The notes beneath the pieces are model-generated. The model ran no database searches and was not told where the DNA came from. It worked only from the letters and a program-made list of their open reading frames with translations. Positions 36,145 through 44,394 of a DNA stretch of 64,000 nt are shown here, piece by piece (the stretch's first letter is position 1; every line of letters begins with the position of its first letter). Origin of the DNA: Chitinophaga barathri (lineage in GTDB: Bacteria > Bacteroidota > Bacteroidia > Chitinophagales > Chitinophagaceae); assembly GCF_003807585.1 (NCBI RefSeq), contig NZ_RMBX01000014.1, positions 1 to 64,000 on the forward strand, given 5' to 3'. The translations under genes and the position numbers were made by a program.

Positions 36145-38202
36145 ATGGATCATTCACACGGCCATCACCCAACAGGACAGCAGCCTTCCCAGACACCACA
36201 GGCACACGCAACACATAAGGGCCACGAAACCCACGCCGGTCATGGAAACCATTCCAATCCCGCTCATGGCCATGCCGGTCATGACCACCACGCCATGATC
36301 GGGGATTTCAAAAAACGTTTTTATGTGACGCTCGTGCTCACGGTGCCCGTGCTGCTCCTGAGCCCCATGATACAACACTGGCTGCAGGTGGACTGGGGTT
36401 TCCCCGGATCCAAATGGCTGCTTTTTATTTTGTCCAGCATCATATTCATATACGGCGGCTGGCCTTTCCTCAAAGGATTCACGGACGAGATGAAAACCCG
36501 CAATCCCGGTATGATGACGTTGATCGGTTTTGCCATTGCCGTGGCGTACATCTACAGCGCCGCTACGGTATTCGGCCTGGAAGGAATGGACTTTTTCTGG
36601 GAACTGGCCACACTGATACTCATCATGCTGCTGGGCCACTGGATAGAGATGACTTCCGTGGCCGGCGCCTCCAGGGAGCTGGAGTTGCTGGTAAAACTGA
36701 TGCCCTCCACCGCCCACCTTGTGCATGGCGATCATGTGATGGAAGTGGAGACTGGTTCATTAAAAAAAGAGGACATCATCCTCGTGAAACCAGGCGAGAA
36801 GATCGCCGCGGACGGGCTGGTGACCGAAGGAGAAAGCGCCGTGAACGAATCCATGCTCACGGGGGAATCGCGGCCGGTGGAGAAACACGAAGGGGACAAA
36901 GTGATCGCCGGGTCCATCAACGGCAACGGCGCATTACGGATAAAAGTGACGCACAACAGCGCGGAGTCTTATCTCTCGCAGGTGATCAAACTGGTGAACG
37001 ACGCGCAGCAATCCAAATCGCATACCCAATTGCTGGCGGATAAAGCGGCCCGCTGGCTCACGCTGATCGCGATCGTGGCGGGGCTCGCCACCTTTGCAGC
37101 CTGGTATTTTTCAGGCAGTACCCTTGCTTTCGCCATCGAAAGAATGGTGACAGTGATCGTGATCTGCTGCCCGCACGCGCTCGGGCTGGCCATCCCGCTG
37201 GTAGTGGCCAAATCCACCGCGCTGGCGGCAAGGCATGGCCTTTTGATCAAAAACCGCACGGCCTTTGAGAACGCCCGCAAAATCAGCACCCTCGTATTCG
37301 ACAAGACCGGTACGCTCACCGTTGGCCAGTTTGCCGTGGTGCGGTACGGGGCTTTGGATAAAAATTTTAAAGATGATGATATCCTCCGCCTTGCTTATGC
37401 GCTGGAGCAAAGCTCCGAACATCCCATTGCCACGGGCATTGTGCAGAAAGTAAAAGAAATGGAACTGACCGCTGAAAAAGCTTCCAATGTAACAGCCATT
37501 ACGGGCAAAGGCATTACCGCCACGGTGAACGGCCAGACCGTGTCCATCGTAAGCCCGAATGCTTTGCAGTCGCAGCCGATGGACATTCGGGTGGGAGAAA
37601 CACTGGTATACGTACTGCAAAATGAGGCGGTGATCGGCTACATCGCCCTCTCCGACAAGCTCCGGCCTGAATCCGCGGACGCCATCCGCACGCTGCGCGA
37701 ACAAAACATCAAAACCGTGCTGCTCACCGGCGACAACAAAGTGGTGGCGGAAAGCGTGAGCAAAACCCTGGGCATGGACCAGTATTTCGCCGAAGTGCTG
37801 CCCCACCAGAAACTTGAAAAAATAGAAGCGTTGCAGAAAGCCGGTGAATATGTGGCCATGACCGGAGACGGGGTGAACGACGCCCCTGCCCTCGCCCGGG
37901 CGGATGTGGGCATTGCCGTGGGCTCCGGCAGCGACGTAGCGGCCGAAACGGCGGACATTGTGCTGGTGAACAGCAATCCTAAAGATGTGGTGAACCTGGT
38001 GCTTTTCGGCAAGGCCACCTACCGTAAAATGGTACAGAACCTGGCCTGGGCCACAGGTTACAACGTGGTGGCCCTTCCGCTGGCGGCGGGCGTGCTGAGC
38101 GGCATGGGCATCTTGCTGAGCCCTGCGGCCGGCGCCGTATTGATGAGCGTGAGCACGGTGGTGGTGGCGATTAATGCGGGATTGCTGAAGATCAAAGAGT
38201 AA
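36145..38202 (+). CDS. copB: CopB-type (P1B-3) heavy-metal-translocating P-type ATPase
   Basis: I start at the ATG at 36145; the frame extends 14 codons upstream from a GTG. The 685-residue protein begins with a histidine-rich stretch (about 18 His in the first 55 residues) instead of a Cys-type HMA domain. Its transmembrane metal site is C342-P-H (CCPHALGLAIPL), typical of CopB-like Cu/Ag exporters; D386 in FDKTGT is phosphorylated; TGES and TGDGVNDAPA are present. It should pump copper or silver across the inner membrane. The CPH motif is the main ground for choosing CopB over CopA (CPC). Confidence 0.92.
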   Translation: MDHSHGHHPTGQQPSQTPQAHATHKGHETHAGHGNHSNPAHGHAGHDHHAMIGDFKKRFYVTLVLTVPVLLLSPMIQHWLQVDWGFPGSKWLLFILSSIIFIYGGWPFLKGFTDEMKTRNPGMMTLIGFAIAVAYIYSAATVFGLEGMDFFWELATLILIMLLGHWIEMTSVAGASRELELLVKLMPSTAHLVHGDHVMEVETGSLKKEDIILVKPGEKIAADGLVTEGESAVNESMLTGESRPVEKHEGDKVIAGSINGNGALRIKVTHNSAESYLSQVIKLVNDAQQSKSHTQLLADKAARWLTLIAIVAGLATFAAWYFSGSTLAFAIERMVTVIVICCPHALGLAIPLVVAKSTALAARHGLLIKNRTAFENARKISTLVFDKTGTLTVGQFAVVRYGALDKNFKDDDILRLAYALEQSSEHPIATGIVQKVKEMELTAEKASNVTAITGKGITATVNGQTVSIVSPNALQSQPMDIRVGETLVYVLQNEAVIGYIALSDKLRPESADAIRTLREQNIKTVLLTGDNKVVAESVSKTLGMDQYFAEVLPHQKLEKIEALQKAGEYVAMTGDGVNDAPALARADVGIAVGSGSDVAAETADIVLVNSNPKDVVNLVLFGKATYRKMVQNLAWATGYNVVALPLAAGVLSGMGILLSPAAGAVLMSVSTVVVAINAGLLKIKE

Positions 38203-38277
38203 AAGAACGATACGGATGTTCCCCCGGATTATTTACAGCAGCCCTGACACCTTTCCGGTACTTTTTTCACCATTCTC

Positions 38278-38332
38278 TCCTATATCTATCCTATATCGAT
38301 CCTATATCGATCGTATAAGGTTCGTATAAGCT
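38278..38332. repeat. Five tandem 11-bp units (TCCTATATCGA / TCGTATAAGGT)
   Basis: Units in order: TCCTATATCTA, TCCTATATCGA twice, TCGTATAAGGT, TCGTATAAGCT. The array lies in the 282-bp gap between copB and the SMP-30-like gene. Period and copy number equal those of the array at 25852; units 4 of this array and 1 of that one share AGG at positions 8-10. Confidence 0.88.
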
Positions 38333-38403
38333 CCACGGTTTGGTTAAAATAATATCAGTTTGAACGCTTCACTTTTTGAAAAACAACAGAACAACATTGG
38401 CAT

Positions 38404-38430
38404 AGCCGGCTCCAGAAGCCGGCTTTTCTT
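38404..38430 (+). terminator. Rho-independent terminator upstream of the SMP-30-like gene
   Basis: Eight-bp arms AGCCGGCT (38404-38411, 38417-38424) with a five-base loop followed by TTTCTT. It is 200 bp past the copB stop, beyond the 11-bp array, so it ends either a long copB 3' region or a short unannotated transcript. Confidence 0.75.
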
Positions 38431-38484
38431 ATTTCATTAATACCGGCGGGATTTATTAAATTTAAGACCTAATCTTAACCAGTT

Positions 38485-39342
38485 ATGAAATTTACAGCTG
38501 CTATCCTTTGTCTTTCATGCGCAGCCCTTCCACTTATGCGCGTTTCCGCCCAATCGGCCTCTTTAGAGAAAAAATGGACAACAGACACCACGCTCCGCGT
38601 GCCCGAATCCGTTTATTTCGATGCCAAAAGTAATGTGCTCTTCGTCGCCAATATCGACGGCCAGCCATGGGCTAACGACGGCCAGGGCTTTATTTCCAAA
38701 ATGAGCCCTGATGGCAAGATCACCTCCCTGCATTGGGTGGACGGCCTGAATTCACCCAAAGGCATGGGCATTCACGGCAATCGCCTGTATGTTGCGGATA
38801 TGAGCCAGGTAGTGGAAATAGACATCGCCAAGGGCGCTATCGTCACCAGGCACGCCATTCCGGACGCGCTCAACCTGAACGACCTCAGCGTGGACCCGAA
38901 AGGCACGGTGTACGTCACCGATTCCAAAAGGAAAAAAGTGCACACCCTCATCAACGGCAAATCCGCCGTACTGCTGGACAGCGCCACCAACGGCCTGAAA
39001 GGCCCCAACGGTGTACTTTACCGTGCTGACGGCCTGCTGGTGCTGGATGCCGGCGCGGTATTCCGTGCGGGAAAAGACGGCAAACTCACCAAACTGGCGG
39101 ACGTGACCCGCGGTACGGACGGCATCGAACATGTCCAGGGCGATGAATACATTGTTTCCTGCTGGCAGGGCGAGGTGTTTTACGTAAACATCAAAACCGG
39201 TACTGCCACCAAAGTGCTGGACACGCAGGCGAACAAGCTCCAGTCCGCGGACATCGGCTATGATGCCAAAAAGAAGATCGTGTACGTGCCGACCTTCTTT
39301 GGTAACAATGTTTCCGCTTACCAGTTGAACGTAACGAAGTAA
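38485..39342 (+). CDS. SMP-30/gluconolactonase-like beta-propeller protein, secreted
   Basis: The 285-residue protein has a signal peptide (to VSAQ) and a beta-propeller with SMP-30-type blades: LRVPESVYFDAKSNVLFVANI, NSPKGMGIHGNRLYVAD, LNDLSVDPKGTVYVTDS, KGPNGVLYRADGLLVLD and SADIGYDAKKKIVYVP. SMP-30 proteins are lactonases or ligand-binding propellers; catalytic metal ligands (Glu, Asn, Asp) are plausible but I cannot verify them. It is 53 bp upstream of the propeller kinase on the same strand with a hairpin between. Confidence 0.8.
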   Translation: MKFTAAILCLSCAALPLMRVSAQSASLEKKWTTDTTLRVPESVYFDAKSNVLFVANIDGQPWANDGQGFISKMSPDGKITSLHWVDGLNSPKGMGIHGNRLYVADMSQVVEIDIAKGAIVTRHAIPDALNLNDLSVDPKGTVYVTDSKRKKVHTLINGKSAVLLDSATNGLKGPNGVLYRADGLLVLDAGAVFRAGKDGKLTKLADVTRGTDGIEHVQGDEYIVSCWQGEVFYVNIKTGTATKVLDTQANKLQSADIGYDAKKKIVYVPTFFGNNVSAYQLNVTK

Positions 39343-39350
39343 CTTTACAC

Positions 39351-39381
39351 CTTCCGGGCCGGCAATCCGCCCGCCCGGAAG
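39351..39381 (+). terminator. Hairpin between the SMP-30-like gene and the propeller kinase
   Basis: Nine-bp arms (39351-39359, 39373-39381, CTTCCGGGC and complement) with a 13-base loop. The following TTGCTTA is a weak U run, so termination may be partial. Confidence 0.5.
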
Positions 39382-39395
39382 TTGCTTATACCTGA

Positions 39396-42300
39396 ATGAG
39401 AGTTATACATCTGCTGGCAGCCATATTTTTCGGATTAAGCGCGGTAGCGCAACAGCCCGAGCACGCCTATACCTTTTCCCACCTGGACATGGAAGATGGT
39501 TTGGCCGGCAACCACGTATCCGCTATTCTACAGGACAAAAAAGGCTTTATCTGGATCGCCAGCACCGCCCTCCAGCGGTTTGACGGTGAAAACTTCCTCA
39601 CCATTTCCAACTTCGACCGGCTGCCCGGCTCCATTTATTACGAAGACATTGCACTGTTCGAAGACCACCAGGGCCGCATCTGGATGGGCACCCCGGACAA
39701 TATACGCGTGTACGACCCCGTGACCGCCAAAGTGACCACCGTGCCGCTGGAGCCCGGCATTATGAGCCCCGGCGATCTCCGCTGCCATGCCTTTTTGCAG
39801 GATCACAACGGGGTGCTCTGGCTTACCACCGGCGCGGGCCTCCTCCGGTTGGACGCCAAAAACCACCTGTTCCGCAAAGCTCCCGGCATACCGGACAGCC
39901 TGCGCAACAGGATGCGGAGCGCCATTCTTGAAGATGCTTCCGGCAGGCTGTGGATAAGCGGTATCCACGAAATGTACATGATCCCCAAAAACCGGAAGGA
40001 AGTATTCAGTCAGCACAACAACCCCGAAGGCCTGGAAGTGCTGAACATCCCTACCAGTGCCAAAAAAATATTCGAAGATCACCGCCAGCGGTTGTGGATA
40101 GCCTCCCGGGGCCTCAACGAGCTGTATGCCTGGCACCCGGATACCAACCGCCTCCACACATTCGCATTCCCGTATAAAAAGGGCGAAAACGACCAGGTGT
40201 ACGATATCACGGAAGACATCCACGAAGAAATATGGATCGCGATGGAGCATGGCGGCCTTCACCGGTACAACGAAAAAAGCGGGTTCAACCTCCAGCTCCC
40301 CGGCAATAACAAGGACCCTCTCGGCCTTCATTACGATTATGAGACTAACTGCCTGCTTACCGACCGGGACGGCCACCTTTGGGTAGGTACGGACCGCGGC
40401 GTGAATATCATGAGCCTGCACAACCAGTCTTTCACCCGGCTGGATTACCGCAACCGCCCCCTCCCCCAGTCCGAAGTGACCGGCATCCAAACCACGCGCA
40501 ACGGCGATGTGTTCATCGGGTACTGGGGCAAGGGTTTTGCCTGGCTGGGACCGGACCTGCGGATGAAAGCGCATTACACCCATAAGGCGGACGGCTCCGG
40601 CATTCCGGAAGAACGTTCGCAGGTATGGAGTTTTGCCGAGCGGCAAAACGGATCTATCCTTATCGGGCAGGAAAACGGGTATATCTCCGAATTTAACCCG
40701 GCCAGCCGCCGCTTTAAACATTATCATCCTCCCGGCTTCAGCGACCAGACAGTGCTCTGTATATGGCCGGAAAACGACTCCCTCGTGTGGGTAGGTCTTT
40801 ACAAACTCGGCATCGTGCGCTGGAATATGCACTCCGGTGAAGTGACGGGTTACAAACTACAGGAATACATTCACCGCAATACATCCGTGATCGGCGTTGT
40901 ACCACAGGGCGACTATCTCTGGCTCGCATCCAGCAACGGCGGCATATTACGGCTTCACAGGCCCTCCGGAAAGCTGGACAGGCAGATCATGTTCCGCCAC
41001 GGCACGGATACCGTGCGCAACGTCACCGCGCTGCTACCTTATTCGGACAGTGTGCTCATAGCAGGTACTGATCATGGCATCTTTTTTTATAATCACCGGG
41101 GCAACTTCTGGGAAGCCCAGACCATCAACGACCAGTTGTTTGACGAATGGATACTCAGCATGCAGGCGGCAGGCAATGACGATACATGGTTCGCCACACC
41201 CTTCGGTTTTTACAGGCTCAATGGGAAAACCCGCGCACTGTCCTCGTTTGTACAAAACGACGACATCATCGACAATTCCAGGAAAGTACGCCGCAACATT
41301 GTTTTTCTCCAGGACGGGCGGCTGCTCGTGGGCGCTTCGGACCATGCCGTGGCATTTTCCGCATTCAGGCTGGAGGTAAAACCGCCGCCCCCTGACGTCA
41401 GCATACTGGATTTCAGGGTACTCAATCACCCGGTGAACGTGGATTCCGCGCTGAATCCCCGCACGCCGCTCAAACTGACGCATCACCAGAATTATATCGG
41501 CATCGAATTTAAATCCCTGCAATACCACGCGGAAAAAACACAGTACTACTACAAGCTGGAAGGCCTGGACAAAGACTGGATACATGCGGGAAACCTGCTG
41601 GTGGCAAGGTATACGAACCTTCCGCCCGGCGAATACATTTTCAGGGTGAAGGGCATGAATATGGCCGGCGTGTTTTCCCGCAACGTCACGTCGCTGTACA
41701 TCAATGTGCTGCCTGCCTTCTGGCAGACGTGGTGGTTCCGCCTGCTGTTTGTGCTCGTGATCCTATCGCTGGTGTACGGATATTTCAGGGTGAGGATGTA
41801 CCTCGTAAGGAAAGAAGCCAAAAGCCGCGCGGCTTTCCGGGAAGAGCTGGCGCAGCTTGAAATGAAAGCCCTGCGGGCGCAGATGAACCCGCATTTTATT
41901 TTCAATGCGCTGAACTCCATCCAGACGTTCATGATGAAAAATGAAACGGAACAGGCGCTGGCCTACCTGAGCCGCTTTGCAAGGCTGATCCGCAACGTGC
42001 TGGACCATTCGCAGCTGAACAGCATCTCCATCACCCGCGAAACGGATATGCTGGAAAACTACCTGGAGCTGGAGCGCCTGCGCCTCTCCGAGCGTTTCGA
42101 TTACCGCATCATGGTGGACCCCAAACTCGAAAAAGACTTCCTGGAAATACCCGCCATGGTGATCCAGCCGTTCGTGGAAAACGCAATCTGGCACGGGCTT
42201 CAGCATAAAAATGAAAGGGGGCTGCTGACCATAGAATTTATCCGCCGCGGCGACCAGATACTTTGTATCATTGAAGATAACGGCATCGGCCGCGACGCCG

Positions 42301-42491
42301 CCACCACGCTGAAACAACAAAGCCATCCCACGCATATTTCGAGGGGCGTGCAGATAACAAAAGACCGGCTGCAGATATACAACAGCCGGTTCAATATGGA
42401 TGCTTCCTTTGATATCGAGGACCTGAAGGAAACGAATGGAAATGCCAGCGGCACCAGGGTGAACCTTTGGTTCCCGCTGCTGGAAGATTAG
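39396..42491 (+). CDS. Two-component propeller sensor with LytS-type histidine kinase
   Basis: The 1031-residue protein has a signal peptide (to SAVAQ), a large periplasmic sensor of two seven-bladed propellers made of reg_prop repeats (GFIWIAS, GRIWMGT, GVLWLTTG, GRLWISG, GHLWVGT and others, residues about 30-680), a Y_Y_Y domain (about 690-770), one membrane helix (WWFRLLFVLVILSLVYGYF, about 775-793), and a His_kinase domain of the LytS class with H833 in MNPHFIFNALNS and a HATPase with DNGIGR. Such receptors in Bacteroidota sense glycans, but usually pair with a LytTR regulator, which is absent beside it. The stop overlaps the convergent MBL gene by 4 bp. Confidence 0.92.
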   Translation: MRVIHLLAAIFFGLSAVAQQPEHAYTFSHLDMEDGLAGNHVSAILQDKKGFIWIASTALQRFDGENFLTISNFDRLPGSIYYEDIALFEDHQGRIWMGTPDNIRVYDPVTAKVTTVPLEPGIMSPGDLRCHAFLQDHNGVLWLTTGAGLLRLDAKNHLFRKAPGIPDSLRNRMRSAILEDASGRLWISGIHEMYMIPKNRKEVFSQHNNPEGLEVLNIPTSAKKIFEDHRQRLWIASRGLNELYAWHPDTNRLHTFAFPYKKGENDQVYDITEDIHEEIWIAMEHGGLHRYNEKSGFNLQLPGNNKDPLGLHYDYETNCLLTDRDGHLWVGTDRGVNIMSLHNQSFTRLDYRNRPLPQSEVTGIQTTRNGDVFIGYWGKGFAWLGPDLRMKAHYTHKADGSGIPEERSQVWSFAERQNGSILIGQENGYISEFNPASRRFKHYHPPGFSDQTVLCIWPENDSLVWVGLYKLGIVRWNMHSGEVTGYKLQEYIHRNTSVIGVVPQGDYLWLASSNGGILRLHRPSGKLDRQIMFRHGTDTVRNVTALLPYSDSVLIAGTDHGIFFYNHRGNFWEAQTINDQLFDEWILSMQAAGNDDTWFATPFGFYRLNGKTRALSSFVQNDDIIDNSRKVRRNIVFLQDGRLLVGASDHAVAFSAFRLEVKPPPPDVSILDFRVLNHPVNVDSALNPRTPLKLTHHQNYIGIEFKSLQYHAEKTQYYYKLEGLDKDWIHAGNLLVARYTNLPPGEYIFRVKGMNMAGVFSRNVTSLYINVLPAFWQTWWFRLLFVLVILSLVYGYFRVRMYLVRKEAKSRAAFREELAQLEMKALRAQMNPHFIFNALNSIQTFMMKNETEQALAYLSRFARLIRNVLDHSQLNSISITRETDMLENYLELERLRLSERFDYRIMVDPKLEKDFLEIPAMVIQPFVENAIWHGLQHKNERGLLTIEFIRRGDQILCIIEDNGIGRDAATTLKQQSHPTHISRGVQITKDRLQIYNSRFNMDASFDIEDLKETNGNASGTRVNLWFPLLED

Positions 42492-43891
42492 CCGAGGCCT
42501 GCTTCCGAATGTCTTTCAGGGATCTCTACGTCACCGAATCCTTTTTTCACCAGCCAGTCTTTAAAGACGGTCTGCACTTCATATTCCCCATGTACCAGGA
42601 ATAATTTTTTAACCTGCTGCGGGTCCTGGCAGGCGAGCCACTGGCTCATATCTTCATAATCGCCGTGTGCGCTCATAGAGCGGATCACGCCTACTTCGGC
42701 TTTCACCTCGTGCCTTTCGCCATAAATGGATACTTCCTTCGCGCCGCGCATGAGGCGCCCGCCAAGGGATTGCGGCTCGCAATATCCTACGATCAGGATG
42801 GTGTTCCGCTCCTGGTCGATGTTGTTCGCAATATGGTGTTTCACCCTGCCCGCTTCGGCCATGCCTGATGCGGAGATGATCACGCAGGGCTCTTTCCGGA
42901 AGTTCAGCATCTTGGATTCATCCACGGTTTTGATATATTTCATACCGGGGAAGCTAAACGGGTCATCATCCACTTCCAGTATCTTCTGCACTTTTTTATT
43001 AAAACACTCCGGATGCAGCCGGGTCACTTCCGTGGCTTCCAGCGACAGCGGGCTGTCTACAAACAGGTCCACATGCGGGAGCTTGCCTGCCAGCTGCGCG
43101 CGGTTGAGCGTATAAAGCAATTCCTGTGTACGGCCCACGCTGAATGCGGGGATGATCAGTTTACCTCTTTTTCCTACGCAGGTATCGTGAATGTATTTCA
43201 GCAGCACATCATCTGTGGGCGCAATGTCTTCGTGAAGGCTGGCGCCATAAGTGGATTCCATGATGATGTAATCCGCCTGCGGGAATACTTCGGGTGATTT
43301 CAGGATGGCGTCGCCATAACGGCCGATGTCGCCGCTGAAGGTGATCTGTCTTGCCTTGCCGTCTTCCGTGATACGCAGGTGCACGCAGGCGCTGCCAATG
43401 ATGTGGCCCGCGTCCGTGAACAGTACTTCCACATCCTTGTCGATCTTAAACCACTTGCCGTAAGGCACGGGATGCAGCTGATCAATGGCGCGTTTCGCGT
43501 CTTCGATGCGGTACAGCGGCTCTATATACGGTTTGCCTTCGCGGGCATTCTTTTTGTTGACGTATTTGATATCGTCTTCCTGTATCTCCGCGGAATCCAG
43601 TAAAAGTATCTCGGTGAGGTCGCGGGAAGCAGGCGTGCAATAGATCTTGCCGCGGTAGCCCAGTTTGGAAAGGCGGGGCACCAGGCCGGAGTGGTCTATG
43701 TGCGCATGTGAAAGGATCATCACATCCACTTCATTCGGATCAAATCCAAAGTCAAGGTTCAGCGGCACCGTCTCTTTGCCCATACCCTGATACATACCAC
43801 AATCCAGTAAGATCTTTTTTCCGTTCTTCAATGTGACCAAGTGTTTGGAACCTGTCACCGTACGCGCCGCGCCGTGAAATGTTATCTTCAT
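42488..43891 (-). CDS. Beta-CASP metallo-beta-lactamase-fold RNase/exonuclease-like protein
   Basis: The 467-residue protein has the MBL zinc motif S-H62-A-H64-I-D66-H67 and DAGHIIGSA, followed by the beta-CASP insert (MESTYG, PAFSVGRTQELLY, IISASGMAEAGRVKHH) and the C-terminal SAHGDYEDM motif. This is the family of CPSF73/Ysh1-like nucleases; bacterial members act on RNA. The length is typical. Its start overlaps the DUF4442 gene stop by four bases (ATGA), so it is the last gene of the HD-PycTM/ppk1 operon. Confidence 0.93.
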   Translation of the reverse strand: MKITFHGAARTVTGSKHLVTLKNGKKILLDCGMYQGMGKETVPLNLDFGFDPNEVDVMILSHAHIDHSGLVPRLSKLGYRGKIYCTPASRDLTEILLLDSAEIQEDDIKYVNKKNAREGKPYIEPLYRIEDAKRAIDQLHPVPYGKWFKIDKDVEVLFTDAGHIIGSACVHLRITEDGKARQITFSGDIGRYGDAILKSPEVFPQADYIIMESTYGASLHEDIAPTDDVLLKYIHDTCVGKRGKLIIPAFSVGRTQELLYTLNRAQLAGKLPHVDLFVDSPLSLEATEVTRLHPECFNKKVQKILEVDDDPFSFPGMKYIKTVDESKMLNFRKEPCVIISASGMAEAGRVKHHIANNIDQERNTILIVGYCEPQSLGGRLMRGAKEVSIYGERHEVKAEVGVIRSMSAHGDYEDMSQWLACQDPQQVKKLFLVHGEYEVQTVFKDWLVKKGFGDVEIPERHSEAGLG

Positions 43892-44394
43892 GATGAAATT
43901 TTTTTAAAGCTCCAGGTGATCATAAAACGGGCGATCTCCGTACCGTCTTCCGAAACGCCGGCCACGGAAATGGTCAGCGCCGAAGATTCCCCGGTCTGCA
44001 CCGTCTGATGAATTGCATTCAGGATATCATTGCCCGCGTTGCAGGTGAAATAAGTTTTGTTTTTGGCTTTTTTGAGAAAGAGCCCTTCCATTCCCGTCAC
44101 CAGCATGGATACTTTGGCTGGTGCGGCATCCGCATGCGCCATGGCCAGCACGCCGCTGCTCATTTCCGCGGCCATGGCCAGGCAGGCAAAATAAGTGGAG
44201 CGGAAGGGATTCTGGGAAAGCCAGCGGTAGGGCACTACCGTGGTGCAGGTTTCAGCGGTCATTGAACGCACACGCACACCGGCCATCCATGCGCTGGGCA
44301 GTTTGTACAGCAGGAACAGGGAGAATTTGAACCGGTTGTTCACTTTTGCGATAAACCGTTCTGTGGAAGAGGGTGTGGCCATATGCAGGGTCAT
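43888..44394 (-). CDS. DUF4442 hotdog-fold putative thioesterase
   Basis: The 168-residue protein matches the DUF4442/PaaI-like hotdog group, with RSTYFACLAMAAEMSSGV as the conserved central helix and two beta-strand halves (VVPYRWL, ITWSFKK). Members are thought to act on acyl-CoA thioesters; the substrate is unknown. Its ATG overlaps the ppk1 stop (TAATG) and its stop overlaps the next start (ATGA), so translation is coupled on both sides. Confidence 0.8.
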   Translation of the reverse strand: MTLHMATPSSTERFIAKVNNRFKFSLFLLYKLPSAWMAGVRVRSMTAETCTTVVPYRWLSQNPFRSTYFACLAMAAEMSSGVLAMAHADAAPAKVSMLVTGMEGLFLKKAKNKTYFTCNAGNDILNAIHQTVQTGESSALTISVAGVSEDGTEIARFMITWSFKKISS

